Source: Saussurea involucrata (taxonomy: Eukaryota > Streptophyta > Magnoliopsida > Asterales > Asteraceae). From it: a DNA stretch of 64,000 nt. Where the stretch lies: positions 94,900,929 to 94,964,928 of the forward strand of contig CM066314.1 in NCBI GenBank assembly GCA_033807775.1. The letters are read 5' to 3'. The notes beneath the pieces were generated by a model, which had not been told where the DNA came from, made no database searches, and saw only the letters and a list, made by a program, of their open reading frames with translations. This document shows, piece after piece, positions 51,652-62,211 of this stretch (positions are counted from its first letter, which is position 1; each line of letters begins with the position of its first letter). Both the position numbers and the translations under genes were made by a program.

Positions 51652-53194
51652 ATGGCATCTTCTACTCCTGCTCCTACCGCTGAGAAATCCACTGCTGCAA
51701 AGAAACTGACTCTCGTCAAAGCTCCTCATGTCAAGTTCAAGCTTGAGGAAGTCGATTTTTCAAAATCGAACAACCTACATGCGCTTTTCGAGTTTCCTCC
51801 TCGAAAGCAAGTCACACATCTGGATGATGCTGTGAATTAACTCAAAACATGTTGCTTATCTACAGCCTTGACTATTACACCCCCTGCTCATCAATTCCTA
51901 CTATCTCAGTTCTGGTATACTGCCAGAAGAGCTCAGGTACCCCATGCCAAAGACCCAACGAAGATCGTTGACTCCATTCTGTGTGACACCAAATTTGGCA
52001 CCACTAAAATCAACCCTGCCATTATCAGGAAAGCACTGAGTCTTCCTACCTCTACCAAAGAAAACCACTTTGTCCCTCTCCCAAACCACAAAAACCATGC
52101 TGATAGGGAAGCCATCACTGCATTCTTCGAAGCAATGGGTTACGCATGGGACACTGGAAGGGACAAGAAGCCTAAGAAGAAACTGACCATGATCAAGAAG
52201 TCCAAAATGCCCAGTGAGATGAACTTCATCTTCGCACATCTGATAAGGTGCATGACAGCGAAGAGTGGCTCTTCTGATCAAGCTGCTCAACCTCAGCAAG
52301 CAATGGGCTATGCATTGCTGAAAGTTCTAAATGTTGACTGGGCCTCAATCATCTACGACGACCTTGCGTTCAGAGTGGATATGGCTGAAAGACCTTCATG
52401 GGTTCCTTATCCCAGTCTCATCAGCGCCGTCTTTCAACAAGGACTTGGCGAGAAGTACCCAAAAGAGGGTGATCTGAGACTCTCTCAGGTTGGCCCTAAG
52501 GTACTCGACTTCAAGCCGCTGGAAAATGAGGTATGTCTTTCTACTATCTTATCTCTTCTCAATCCTCCTTCTTCTACTTCTGCAGCTCATTCAGTGGAAA
52601 TCCCCACCGCTGATACCCACGCTGCACCCTCCACTCCTTCTCGAAAAAGGAAACACTCATCTTCCCAACTTGGTTCCAAAAGAATCAAGAAAACCAAGGA
52701 GCAACCCCCCCAGCATTCACACGCTGAAGACTCCACAGCTCATCTTGAAGAGCTGATGGAAAGTTCCGTGGTACGCTCTGCCACAGCTGATCAAGCCACC
52801 CCTTCCGTCCCGGCTTCAGCGTCTCTAAACGCTGAAGTTATAAACATGGAAATGAACCCACCTCCTTCAGCCTCTCTAGAGACTGAAGTGATTGTCAGCG
52901 GATCCAACGCTGAACATCGCACCCAACCCACTTTCTCAACCATCATTCCTCCCACCTCTCCTTTGGTCACTCAATCTCTTCCCCTATTCTCCTCAACAAA
53001 CATCGTCCTCAGCGACACTACTGCTGAACATATTCATAGGATGGTAGAACAAAACACAGGACCTGCAGGTACTTCCAGTCGTCAGGGAACTATTGAAGAC
53101 GACTATGAAACCTACTCAGGGTTACGAGGCTCCGACAACTTCGCCAACCCGCCTGCAGGTATACACATTATCCCAAACACTTCTTTCTCTCAAC
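51652..53194 (+). pseudogene. 3' ORF of element C, N-terminal part
   Basis: Starts at ATG 51652 (MASSTPAP). A TAA at 51838-51840 breaks it; the frame stays open on both sides. It holds the N-terminal globular domain (HQFLLSQFWYTARRAQVPH, INPAIIRKALSLP, EMNFIFAHLIRCM, LKVLNVDWASIIYDDL), equivalent to that of A, followed by a Lys-rich patch (SRKRKHSS, KRIKKTK) and a Pro/Ser/Thr-rich stretch rich in Ala-Glu, encoded by GCTGAA words. At 53194 a hAT transposon interrupts. Intron-like GT...AG segments occur at 52531-52585 and from 53159. Confidence 0.75.
53187..53194. other. Left target-site duplication of the hAT element (CTCTCAAC)
   Basis: CTCTCAAC occurs here and at 57064-57071. An 8-bp duplication is the hallmark of hAT transposition. 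The 3' ORF of C joins in phase across it. Confidence 0.95.
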
Positions 53195-53370
53195 TAGGGG
53201 TGTTCGCGGTCCGGTTTGGGCGGTTTAACCCCTCAAACCACAAACCAAACCACTAGTGGCGGTTTGGTAAATTTTCAAACCGAGCGGTTTGACATCAAGT
53301 GTCCAAACCGGTCAACCGGACCGCGGTTTAGGCGGTTTGGTCCGACCGGTTTAGGCGGTTTGGGCCTTTT
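53195..53370 (+). repeat. Left terminal inverted repeat and subterminal repeats of the hAT element
   Basis: TAGGGGTGTTC at 53195-53205, followed by at least ten copies of GCGGTTT/AAACCG-type motifs in both orientations within 170 bp. Such subterminal repeats are the usual transposase-binding sites of hAT elements. Confidence 0.85.
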
Positions 53371-53724
53371 ATGGGCTTTAAAAGTTAAACTTAAAAAAAC
53401 ACATACAATTAGGAAACAAAACATAGTCTACAAGTCCTTAAAAAAACATAGTCCACATTCCACAAGTTCTTAAAAAACAAAACATAGTCCACAAGTCCTT
53501 GAAAAACAAAACATAGTCCACGAATAAATTAGCAAAGGCCACGGTTTGTTGTCTTCACTTCTTCTCTTTTCTTTCCTTTCCATCCAAATCTCCATCTTTT
53601 ATCACCAACAATCTGGAAAAAATTTGACAATTATATAAATTATAAAGAAAAAATGACATTTTCAACATTTTATCACCTTAAATTGACAATTATATAATTA
53701 CCTTAACAGCTTAACTTCAGATGT
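53371..53724 (+). repeat. hAT 3' flank of the transposase gene with short tandem repeats
   Basis: Non-coding. 53420-53525 carries about four copies of ACATAGTCCACAAGTCC separated by AAAAAACAAA. The remainder is AT-rich. Confidence 0.65.
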
Positions 53725-55929
53725 CTATTCAACACTCCCAACTTCAGATGGTGCTTCGGTGGATTTATCTACAAAATAAATTAGATTATTAGATAAACAA
53801 CATAATTCAAAAAAAAGTAATCTAAAATTGAAGGAACGTAACATTAATTTAATTAATTTAAATTGATTACCTGGTTCTTCAATCCCAAGAGATTCCATCT
53901 CTTCCAAGATTGAAATCAAATCTAAAGGCAAATTCGTGGATCTCAACCAATTTTGGCTACAAATCAAAGTTTCAACCATTCGTGGGCTCAATGAACTTCG
54001 AAAGCTATCAAGAACTCTCCCTCCGGTGCTAAAAGCAGACTCTGAAGCCACTGTAGATACTTGGACAGCAAGAACATCTCGAGCCAATGCCGACAAAATA
54101 GGATACTTTGATGACGCCACTTTCCACCATTCTAAAACTTCAAAGTTCTTATTTTTCCTATCTTCATTGCGTTCACCTAAATACCTTTCAAGTTCATTTT
54201 GCATGTCCAAAGAGTCATCCTCATTACATTCTTTGTCAAATTCAGATTCAAACATCTTGACCGAATCTTCATCATCGGACTCTACCATCGACACATGATC
54301 TTGTCCTTGAGTACCACTATCCGTTTGATGCTCGACTTTAAGCTCACTAGTATAATGAGTAACTAGCTTTGAAAGGCAATTTTTGATGGAATCCGTGATA
54401 AGGGTAACTTCATCCTCACCATAAAGTTGCCTCAAACAAAATATAACATATTTTAACTTATATCTCGGATCAAGTACAATAGCCACATAAAGAATCAAAC
54501 TTTGTTTGTGCGTGGTCCCCCAATAAGTATCAAATTTCTTCTTCATCCTTGAAGCCATTTCTTTCAAGCTCTTTTTCTCGCTTGAACACCATTTATTAAT
54601 CAACCCATGAACTAGCGACAACTCATGAAAGTAAGCATTTGAAGTAACATGCAAAGAAGCACTAAACTTTAAAGTGGCATCATAGAAAACCTTCAAAAAC
54701 TTACAAAAAATAGTACACATCTCCCAATCCTTAAATGTTGGTGGCCCAGGCGGTTTTTTTCCATTTCTATCGTCTTCAATAAAATACTGAAAATAGTAAT
54801 CATCCTCTTCTTCTAACAACTTAAAAGCATCCACGTATTTTGATGCATGATCTAACATCAAGTATGTGGAGTTCCATCTAGTAGGCACATCCAAACAAAG
54901 ACCAGCTCTCTCCTCTTTACATGTATTTTTCACACAACTTTTAAATATTGCTAGCCTAGAGGGGGAAGACCTAACATATCTGATTGCATTACGAACAGCA
55001 GCTATGGAATTGTCCATTTCTTTCAATCAATCACTCACAATCAAGTTTAGTATATGAGCTGAACACCTAACATGCAAGAAATCACCATCACAAACGGCAG
55101 TCTTCCAAATTTGCAATCTTTTTTTGATATGTTGAACAGCTCCATTGTTAGAAGAAGCATTATCTACAGTAATAGTGAACACCCTATCAATACCCCATTG
55201 TTTCAAACACGACTCAATGGCTTTTCCTATTGTCTCTCCTTTATGGTTAGCCACTTGACAAAAGTTCAAGATCCTCTTTTGAAGTTTCCAATCAGAGTCT
55301 ACGAAGTGGGCTGTTAACACCATATACACAACATTCTGAATAGAAGTCCAAGTATCCGTGGTGAGGGAAACTCTTTGTGAGTTCTTAACAAAAAATGACT
55401 TCAATTTTTTCTTTTCATCATTATAGAGATTTATAACATCCCTACTTACTGTAATGCGCGATGGAATTTCAAATTTTGCACATAAAACACTACAAAATTT
55501 TCTAAACCCTTCTCCTTCAACATGTCTAAAAGGCAACTCGTCAATCACAATCATTTCTGCACAAGCATCTCGACAAGCTTTTTGACTAAACCCCACAGAT
55601 AAAAGACTACCACTTTCGTTCATGCTATTTCTTTGAAAAGACAAAATTTTTTGCTTCTTATCTTCTAACCTAAATGGATACTTTTTACATTGATGGTTAA
55701 GGTGGTTCCAAAGGGTACTAGTTCCATTCTTTTTCTTATCACTTGCGTAATCTTTACCACAATAATTACACATAGCCCTTGGGTCATTTGGGTTAGTCTC
55801 ATTTCTTGTAAAATGGTCCCATACTTCTGAACATTGTCGGCTTTTCTTTTTCTCGGTGGATTTAGGTGGCAAAGAAGGTTTAGAAGCACCGGTTGAGGTT
55901 GAGTCGATACTTTGAGAGGGTATTTCCAT
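53725..55929 (-). pseudogene. hAT transposase (RICESLEEPER/Ac-like), split by one stop
   Basis: Minus strand from ATG 55929 (MEIPSQSID). It cuts and re-inserts the element in the nucleus. A BED zinc finger spans residues about 38-85 (SEVWDHFTRNE, CNYCGKDY, LWNHLNHQC). The RNase H-like core follows (LTTDTWTSIQNVVYM with its catalytic Asp; TVDNASSNN). After VSD a TGA at 55029-55027 interrupts, and the frame continues directly to 53725 with RWNSTYLMLDHA, LDPRYKLKY and the C-terminal dimerisation domain (WWKVASSKYPILSALARDVLA, VASESAFSTGGRVLD). In total about 733 codons, a normal hAT length. No intron is needed. Confidence 0.9.
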
Positions 55930-56391
55930 CTAATTAAATTGAACAATATTAAACAACTAGTTAAATTAAACACATTGATAAAGTAATAAACGTATCAGTT
56001 TAATTAAACACATTGGTTCTAATTTAGAAATAAACACATAACAGTTAAACACTTAAACTAAACTAATTAGTAATTACATTGATTCTAAGTTTCTAACATA
56101 GAAATAAATCCACAACATATTCTAATAAGCAAAACTACCACAAGTCCAAATCAGTTTAATTAAACACATTGGTTCCAACTTAGAGTTCTAACTTAGAGTT
56201 CTAACTTAGAAATAAATACAGATTCAGATTAAACTTCAGATTCAGTAATAAACCCAGATTCAGTAATAAACACAGATTCAGTAAACACAGACACAGATTA
56301 CATAACAGTTTCAGATTCAGTAATAAACACAGATTCAGTAAAACAGTCACAAACACAGATTTAATAAGGATCATATTCAGATTACCGCGAC
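55930..56391 (-). repeat. hAT region upstream of the transposase, with CAGATTCAGTAATAAACA repeats
   Basis: Non-coding, AT-rich. At 56220-56360 a unit CAGATTCAGTAATAAACA recurs four to five times. Presumed 5' untranslated or promoter region of the transposase, which is transcribed leftward. Confidence 0.6.
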
Positions 56392-56650
56392 GTGCGTGAC
56401 AGCAGTGAGGTCGTGGCGCTCGTGACAGCAGTGAAGTCGGTGGTGGTGGGCTGGTGGCGGAGTGGTGGTCGTGCGCTGTGTGGCGCTGTGTGCTGGTGGC
56501 GGACTGTGTGGCGGAGTGGTGGTGGGCTGGTGGCGGACTGTGTGGCGGAGTGGCGGTCGGTGACTCGGTGGTGGTGGCGGACTGAAGGTGAAACCGTGAA
56601 AGTAAGGGTGAAGTCGGTGGTGGTGGGCTGGTGGCGTCGTGTGACTAACT
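56392..56650 (+). repeat. G-rich minisatellite in the hAT element
   Basis: Strongly G/T-biased on the plus strand, with imperfect repeats built from GTGGCGGACTGTGTGGCGGA and GTGGTGGTGGGCTG. Open in one frame only because stops are rare in such sequence; I do not regard it as coding. It contrasts sharply with the AT-rich surroundings. Runs of GG spaced 1-3 bases apart could form two-tier G-quadruplexes. Confidence 0.75.
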
Positions 56651-57063
56651 GACTATTAGGGTCTAGGGATTTAGGGATTTAGAATTTTAGATTTTAGGGT
56701 TTGTAACTTTGTATTTTCTAATTTCTATTTTGTAATCTGATTATTGGAAAAGTGATAAAATAAGACTTGTTATTTGGGCTTTGGGCTTGGGCTAACTTAT
56801 TAACTATAAGTCTATAACTCTTAATAGTTATATATACAAAATAAAAATAATATATATATATATATAATTATATATATATGTGGCGGTCGGGTTGGTCTAA
56901 ACCGCCCAAATTTTTTTCCAAACCGCAGACCGGACAGGACCGCCCGGTTTGGCAATTTTTCAAACCAGGTCGGACCGCCAGACCGCTAAAACCGCCAAAA
57001 ATGGTCCGACTTGACTTGGTTCGACCGGTTTGAGCGGTCCGACGGTTTTTTTGAACACCCCTA
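56651..57063 (+). repeat. Right subterminal region and terminal inverted repeat of the hAT element
   Basis: An AT-rich stretch with a TA run (56850-56880), then 56880-57050 with many ACCGCC/GGCGGT and AAACCG motifs, ending GAACACCCCTA at 57053-57063. Confidence 0.85.
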
Positions 57064-59580
57064 CTCTCAACCCCAAACTTCTGAGCTTTCCTCTGTTCAT
57101 AAGTTAATAACTGTTTCAGGTCCTAATTTGGGGGATATCAACACCTCCCTGAAGGCCCTGGAAACAAAGGTGGAAAATTACAACACCATTCTCTCCACGA
57201 ACTCTTCAGCGGTTACAGACGCTGGAGAGAAACTCAAAAAGTTGACCGAGATCGTTGATACGAAAGCCTCCAAAGCTGATCTGGAGAAGGTGGATGGTAG
57301 CATTGCTCAATTTGCTACCACCGTCGCTGACAATTCAACCGCCACCACATCTCTTTCAACAAACTTCACCACTCTGTCCAATGAAGTCACATCATTGAAG
57401 ACAGAGGTTGGTTCTCTTATGGGTGAAGTCTCCACGATCAAGACTGAGGCCTCCGCCGTCAAAGAAATTGTTCAGAAAGTACTCGATCGCTTAAACGCCC
57501 AACTTCTCATTTTACTCAGGTCGATCGAGAGGATCTTCAAAAGATCAATCCTGCTATAACTGGCCTGGAAGTCAGATTAGCAAAGATTGAGAACTGTGTT
57601 GGGGTCTCTGGCCTGGAAGATAGGGACCAAATACACACTGCTGCTGTTGAACAATCTGTTACCTCCCCCAACCATAATGTGGAAGAGGGGGAGAAGACTA
57701 AAGAAGACCTTCCCCATAATGCTGAGGGGGAGGGTATTGAAACTGCTGCTGCTGCTGCTACTTCTACTTCACGACCTCAGGGAGTTGAAAACCCTGAGGA
57801 AACCGAGAAACCTCCCTCTGTATCTGAGGGGGAGCAACTCGATGAGCAACTTAAGGAAGTTGCTACTGACGTGACCGAACCTTATGCTGAAGAGGTCGAG
57901 TCTGAAGAAGAAGCTGAAGACGATGAACCTGTCGACATCTCTGATGAAGAACCATCATCATCCCCCAAAGATGATGATGATGACGATGATGATGACGACT
58001 TCTTCTACGTCCAGCCTGTTGCAAAAGCCCCAGCTCAAAAAGGGGTCGGGATAAAAGAACCTTCAAGGGAGTGGACCAAGACAAAGCCTGCAGCGTCTGA
58101 AACTGACAAAGGCAAAAACAAAGGCCTCGCTGAAGAAGACAACCTGACGATCTTGCTTCAAAAGCCAGTTTGTCAGGTACACTACCTTCTATTCCCTTAC
58201 ACTGCATCCCTCCTCTATCCCTTCTCAATCTCAATCCTTCTATCCTTAAAACCTCTATACACTTAACCACATTCTTTTCTCTATCTCTTTCTTCCCATGT
58301 TCTTACTTAAACAATCGCTGTGTTTCAGCTAGTCCTCTCCCCTGTTTGAGGATCCCGCTGAAGCTCCTACGACTACACCATCAATAATCCCAGCCACAAG
58401 TGCTGAAGAAATAATCCCAGTCTTAGATTTAACCACTGAGACTGACGAACCTGAAGAACAGCTGCTCTCTCACAAAAACAGACCTTCCTTGGCTCCTCAA
58501 AAGCTAAGTGAAGAGGATCAAGAAAAGAGAGATGCAATGATCAAACAGCTTGAAGATCAGCGAATCATTCTTCCTCGTGACAAAATCCCTGCTCCCACAA
58601 AGTTCAGGATATCAAGGAAAGAATACGAGGATCATTTAAGAGCTAAAAGATTACTCGCCGAAAAGAAGGAAGCTGAAGAAAAAGATAAGGCTCTCGCCAT
58701 CCAGCTTGTACAACAATCGATGAAAGACCCCGCGCTGAAAAGAAATCCCATTGATGTCCAACGTCAGCTATGGGATGATGCCCAAAGGATCGTTGAAGAA
58801 AAGACTAAGGTACCTGATTCGACTTTGGAATGGTGTAAAGAAATGTTGAACTATCGATCTCGACCATCCAAAATCATCAAGGTAAATATCAGATGAAAAA
58901 CGTTTGTAGACGTTCCTGTTGTTGAAGTTGACGTATTCAGAGAAGACAAAACCAAGCAAACCTTCTACGCTACTTCATTAGAGAAGTTTGGTTTCTCTGA
59001 ATGGTTGGAAGTGAAATTAGCCATTCAGCGATCTCGCTCAAAGTTCAAGAGCCATGTCGAGAAAATTTTAAATTCTCAGATCGACTTGGTTTCTTCTGCT
59101 GTGGATATTCCTCCTTCCACTATTCTTCCACCTCAACAAAGAAGGGCCTCTGCAAAGAAAAAGAAAACCTCCGACTCAGGTCCTCCTATACGAAATGAAA
59201 CAGGTATAGGTTTCTCACGCGAAGAAGTACTTTGTCGTGACCCTGACCTCTCAGTACTTGACACCTCCCTGCCTCCTGGTGAAACTTTCATCCCTGGAAA
59301 AGTCATAAGTGAACCTTATCGCATCTTCTTTCTAGACTGCTATGGAAATCAACACTTTCAACGCATATCTGAGCTTCCAATCACTCCCATCGAACAGCTC
59401 AGAGACCTAATACACTGGTGTGAAGTCAGACGCGACATTCAGGCACGTCACCTCAAGCCCCTGATCTTTGAAGAAGCAAAGAACAAAAAGGATCAAGGTG
59501 TAACGGTCCCTGACTGGATGATTCCCACATCAAAGACCCTTGATGAACTTCTCATTAAGGAAGAACCTTTTGACGGATAG
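57064..59580 (+). pseudogene. 3' ORF of element C, C-terminal part
   Basis: Resumes in phase after the hAT. 57120-57500 is coiled coil (LKALETKVENYN, LKTEVGSLMGEVSTIKTE). The frame shifts near 57500 and continues at 57521-58176, very acidic (DDDDDDDDD), with GGGGGAG tracts coding Glu-Gly-Glu. A GT...AG segment at 58177-58332 would, if spliced, join this to the next open stretch (58333-58893, basic coiled coil KEYEDHLRAKRLLAEKKEAEE). A TGA at 58894-58896 follows, then the domain shared with H (58897-59580, WCEVRRDIQARHLKPLIFE, WMIPT). Function unknown. Confidence 0.72.
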
Positions 59581-59847
59581 GATCGCCTTGTAAATTCTTT
59601 CTATACTTATCTGTCTACATCTTCTGTACTTGTAATTTTATTTGTTGTACTTGTAATTTTTCCACTTCCCTCTGTAATCTTTACGAAGTTTAAAAAAAAA
59701 TCAGCGAATGTACTTTACTCCATCAGTACTGAAAAGATCCCAGAAAACAGTAAAAGGGACAAATATTTTATGAGTTCTTTTTATTCTTATGTTTTCATTA
59801 AATAGAAATTTTCTCTGTTGCTATGTCATAATCAAATAGGGGGAGAT
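59581..59847 (+). other. 3' untranslated region and polypurine tract of element C
   Basis: No ORF. Matches 757-1022 in H. Ends with ATAGGGGGAGAT before the LTR. Confidence 0.78.
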
Positions 59848-60803
59848 TGTTGATCCAAACCCTCAGTGATTTGATAATGACCCTCTCTTAAACACTTAGT
59901 GAAAATTGTAAGTAAACAATATGTATTAGAGTTTCACTATCGCTGATAAGTACTAAGACTTTACAGTACCGCTGATTGGAACTCTCACTCTTTAGATTAG
60001 ATATTCAGCGAACATTGTTCATCATCATATAGCTCTGAGCCTGTTCAGTTCTATTGATAATCGCTGATAGTTTAGTTTGTTTACTTATGATCTCTGAAGA
60101 CAAGTTTCACGTCAACCAAAGTTCTACGCAGAAGTCGAAGATTAAGCTCAAGAACCAGCGACAAGTCTACTCATGAACTGATGCGGATATCAGCAAAGCA
60201 AGACCTGTCCATTCAACGTGAAGTATCAAGTAGAAGACTTCAGCAATCGTTGAACTTTATCATTCGGTGATAAAGATCTGACTCAACGAAAGCTGATCAT
60301 GAAGTCTCCCTGCATATTACTATTGTCTTACCTCCCTTGCACGTCTCCGTACGAACTGTCAGAACGGACATCCCTTTTGTCTGTAATCGTACAACAACTC
60401 TGATTCTACATTGTGCACCATGCGGCTACTAAGGTTGTCTACAAAGGTCAATGACATGCAACCACTCAGCTGCTGCCACGTGTAAAGCAATACTGCCATG
60501 CATTAAATGCATGCAGTATATAAGAAGAACCCTACTTCAGAAATGAAGTGTGCTCGGACCATCTTCTTCTTTCTATCTGTGTGTTAGGTTATTATTCGTA
60601 ATTTCCTTATCTCCTTCTAGTGCAAGAAACTTAGTGTTCTTAACTTGTTTAGATTAGGTTAATCCTTAATCTTGTTCCTCAACAAGTTGTAAATTGTCTT
60701 GATTTATCAATAAACAATTTAGAAAAGTAAAAATCGTGTGTTTGTATTCAACCCCCCCCCCCCCCCCCCTTCTACAAACTTGTATAACCCTTCGGGACCA
60801 ACA
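59848..60803 (+). repeat. 3' LTR of element C
   Basis: 956 bp. About 27 substitutions against the 5' LTR and a C run of 18 in place of 6. G-box 60477-60482, TATA box 60517-60524. Followed by the TSD AAATG (60804-60808). Confidence 0.94.
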
Positions 60804-60808
60804 AAATG

Positions 60809-62211
60809 CCTTTGTTGTGATTAAGTTTATAAGTTATAAGGAATTAACCGAAGTTAGTAATCAATATATAATACATTACACATGTTAGATTGAAGTTACC
60901 GCAATTTCGTCATGACGAGTGACGAAAAAGGTCTAAAGTTAGAAGTTACATATAGTATATATATATACGGCAATTTCATCACAAGAATGATGAAAAGGGT
61001 TCAAAATGTAAAGTTAGAATATATAAAATGCATGTACATGTAATATGTAAGTTATATTAACTTAAATATGTTAGTATTACCGCAATTTCATCACAAGAAT
61101 GATGAAAAGGGTCTAAGAGTTAGTTTTTAACTATAGTAAGAAATTATCATTTGCTGTCCAGAATTTATAGTCACCTTCTGTTCATTTTTTGATATCTTCC
61201 AGGGGCATTTAGGTCAAGATATTTTATGTACATATAAATTAAGGTGTTAGGAAACTTTTTACATAAGATTCATAATTTTTAGAGGTGATTAAGTACATGA
61301 AATAATTCTTGACGTAAAATCACTACAGAAAGCTTTGCTGTTTGCGCACTGTTTTTGTGAAAAATGTTTGAAGATCTAAATCTTGGAGTTTTTGAGTGAA
61401 ACCACTTGGGTTCGAATCTTAACACATAAAATTTAATTCCAGAAAAGTTTCACCTTGTTTGGATAATTGTTTAGTAAGATATAGCCTTGCAAAGTCAGTG
61501 GAAGATTCTGGCAGATTGCTATCAAAGTATAGCTTCTAGGAAGTTGCATAAAACTTTAAGTTTTGTAATGATTTTGTTCCTTTTGCCTTGAATCCGATTT
61601 GACACTTCCCAAAGCATATATTTTCAGATGAAAAACTTCCTTTTAACTTACACAAGCTACATGCAAGCAAAAATCTTTTCAAGAATCTATGTAAGAAAAT
61701 GTTTGTATAAAACATGTAAATATGCTAGAACTTTCAAGAGTTCTTTCTTTGATTATTAACTTTGGTTTGGTCATGGATTCATCACCTTTTTAATAACATG
61801 TAAAGTGTTATGGTGATGAATCTACAAACATTAAGATTCAAAGATATGTTTAAAAACAACATGTAAAACTAGTGTAGAAGTAGATGAAGATTTCGAGAAA
61901 ATGAAAGAACATAAACAAGGAAAAGTGTAGGTTTTGCACTACATCTGATTTTACCTTTTGATTCTTGAGTACTTGAAGTTCTTGAGGTTAAAATGGCTGG
62001 ATATTTGAGAGAGTTCTAGTGAGAAAGAAGAGAGAAAGAGAGAAATTTCTAGAGAGAAAAGTTGGGGAGAAAAGTGAGAGGATGAATGAGTGTGAAGTGA
62101 AGTGAAATGAAATGAGAGAGAGGGGATATGGGGAGGGGGTGGCCGGCCCATAGAGGAGAGAGGGGGAGGGATGGAGTGCAAAGTTGGGTGAAATTCTATT
62201 GGGCCACACAA
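60809..62211 (-). repeat. Probable continuation of the gypsy G LTR (R/U5 side)
   Basis: Because C is inserted in the G LTR, this sequence should be the same LTR resumed. No coding capacity. Three units at 60895-61120 contain the stem TTTCATCA/TGATGAAA or TTTCGTCA/TGACGAAA. 62030-62180 is purine-rich; on the minus strand it reads as a CT-rich stretch like a plant 5' leader, preceded by TATATATAA near 62278-62286 as a possible TATA box. A possible splice donor, AAAAG/GTAAAATC, lies on the minus strand at about 61954. LTR borders cannot be fixed without a second copy. Confidence 0.5.

Larger units (their letters stand above)
53195..57063 (-). mobile_element. hAT superfamily DNA transposon with (near-)autonomous structure
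   Basis: 3869 bp. Perfect 11-bp terminal inverted repeats, TAGGGGTGTTC/GAACACCCCTA, 8-bp TSD CTCTCAAC, a minus-strand transposase with BED and dimerisation domains, and subterminal arrays of CGGTTT-type hexamers at both ends. One in-frame TGA splits the transposase, so the copy may be inactive or only just disabled. Confidence 0.95.
26789..60803 (+). mobile_element. Element C: complete Sirevirus-type copia element carrying three nested insertions
   Basis: LTRs of 944 and 956 bp, PBS, gag, protease, integrase, RT-RNase H, long 3' ORF, polypurine tract and TSD AAATG. It is spread over 34 kb because D/E (27990-37465), F (38873-46655) and a hAT transposon (53195-57063) sit inside it. Without them it is about 12.9 kb. 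LTRs differ at about 27 bases by my count, roughly 3 percent, which makes it clearly older than A, B and F. Words TCAGCGA/TCGCTGA recur in LTRs, pol and 3' ORF. Several stops, a frameshift and altered catalytic sites show that this copy is dead. Confidence 0.94.

Noticed and set aside
56392..56652. An 86-residue Trp/Gly/Val-rich ORF
   Set aside because: It results from a G/T-rich minisatellite in which stop codons are rare; no start context or homology.
57479..57519. A 41-bp intron that would restore the frame of the C 3' ORF
   Set aside because: Too short for a plant intron; a one-base frameshift is simpler.
58190..58266. Hydrophobic stretch (YLLFPYTASLLYPFSISILL) as a membrane anchor of an envelope protein
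   Set aside because: It is the translation of a pyrimidine-rich, intron-like segment (58177-58332) and ends at a stop inside it.
61951..62211. Two overlapping Ser/Pro/His-rich ORFs on the minus strand
   Set aside because: They come from a CT-rich leader-like sequence, are low-complexity and overlap in two frames.
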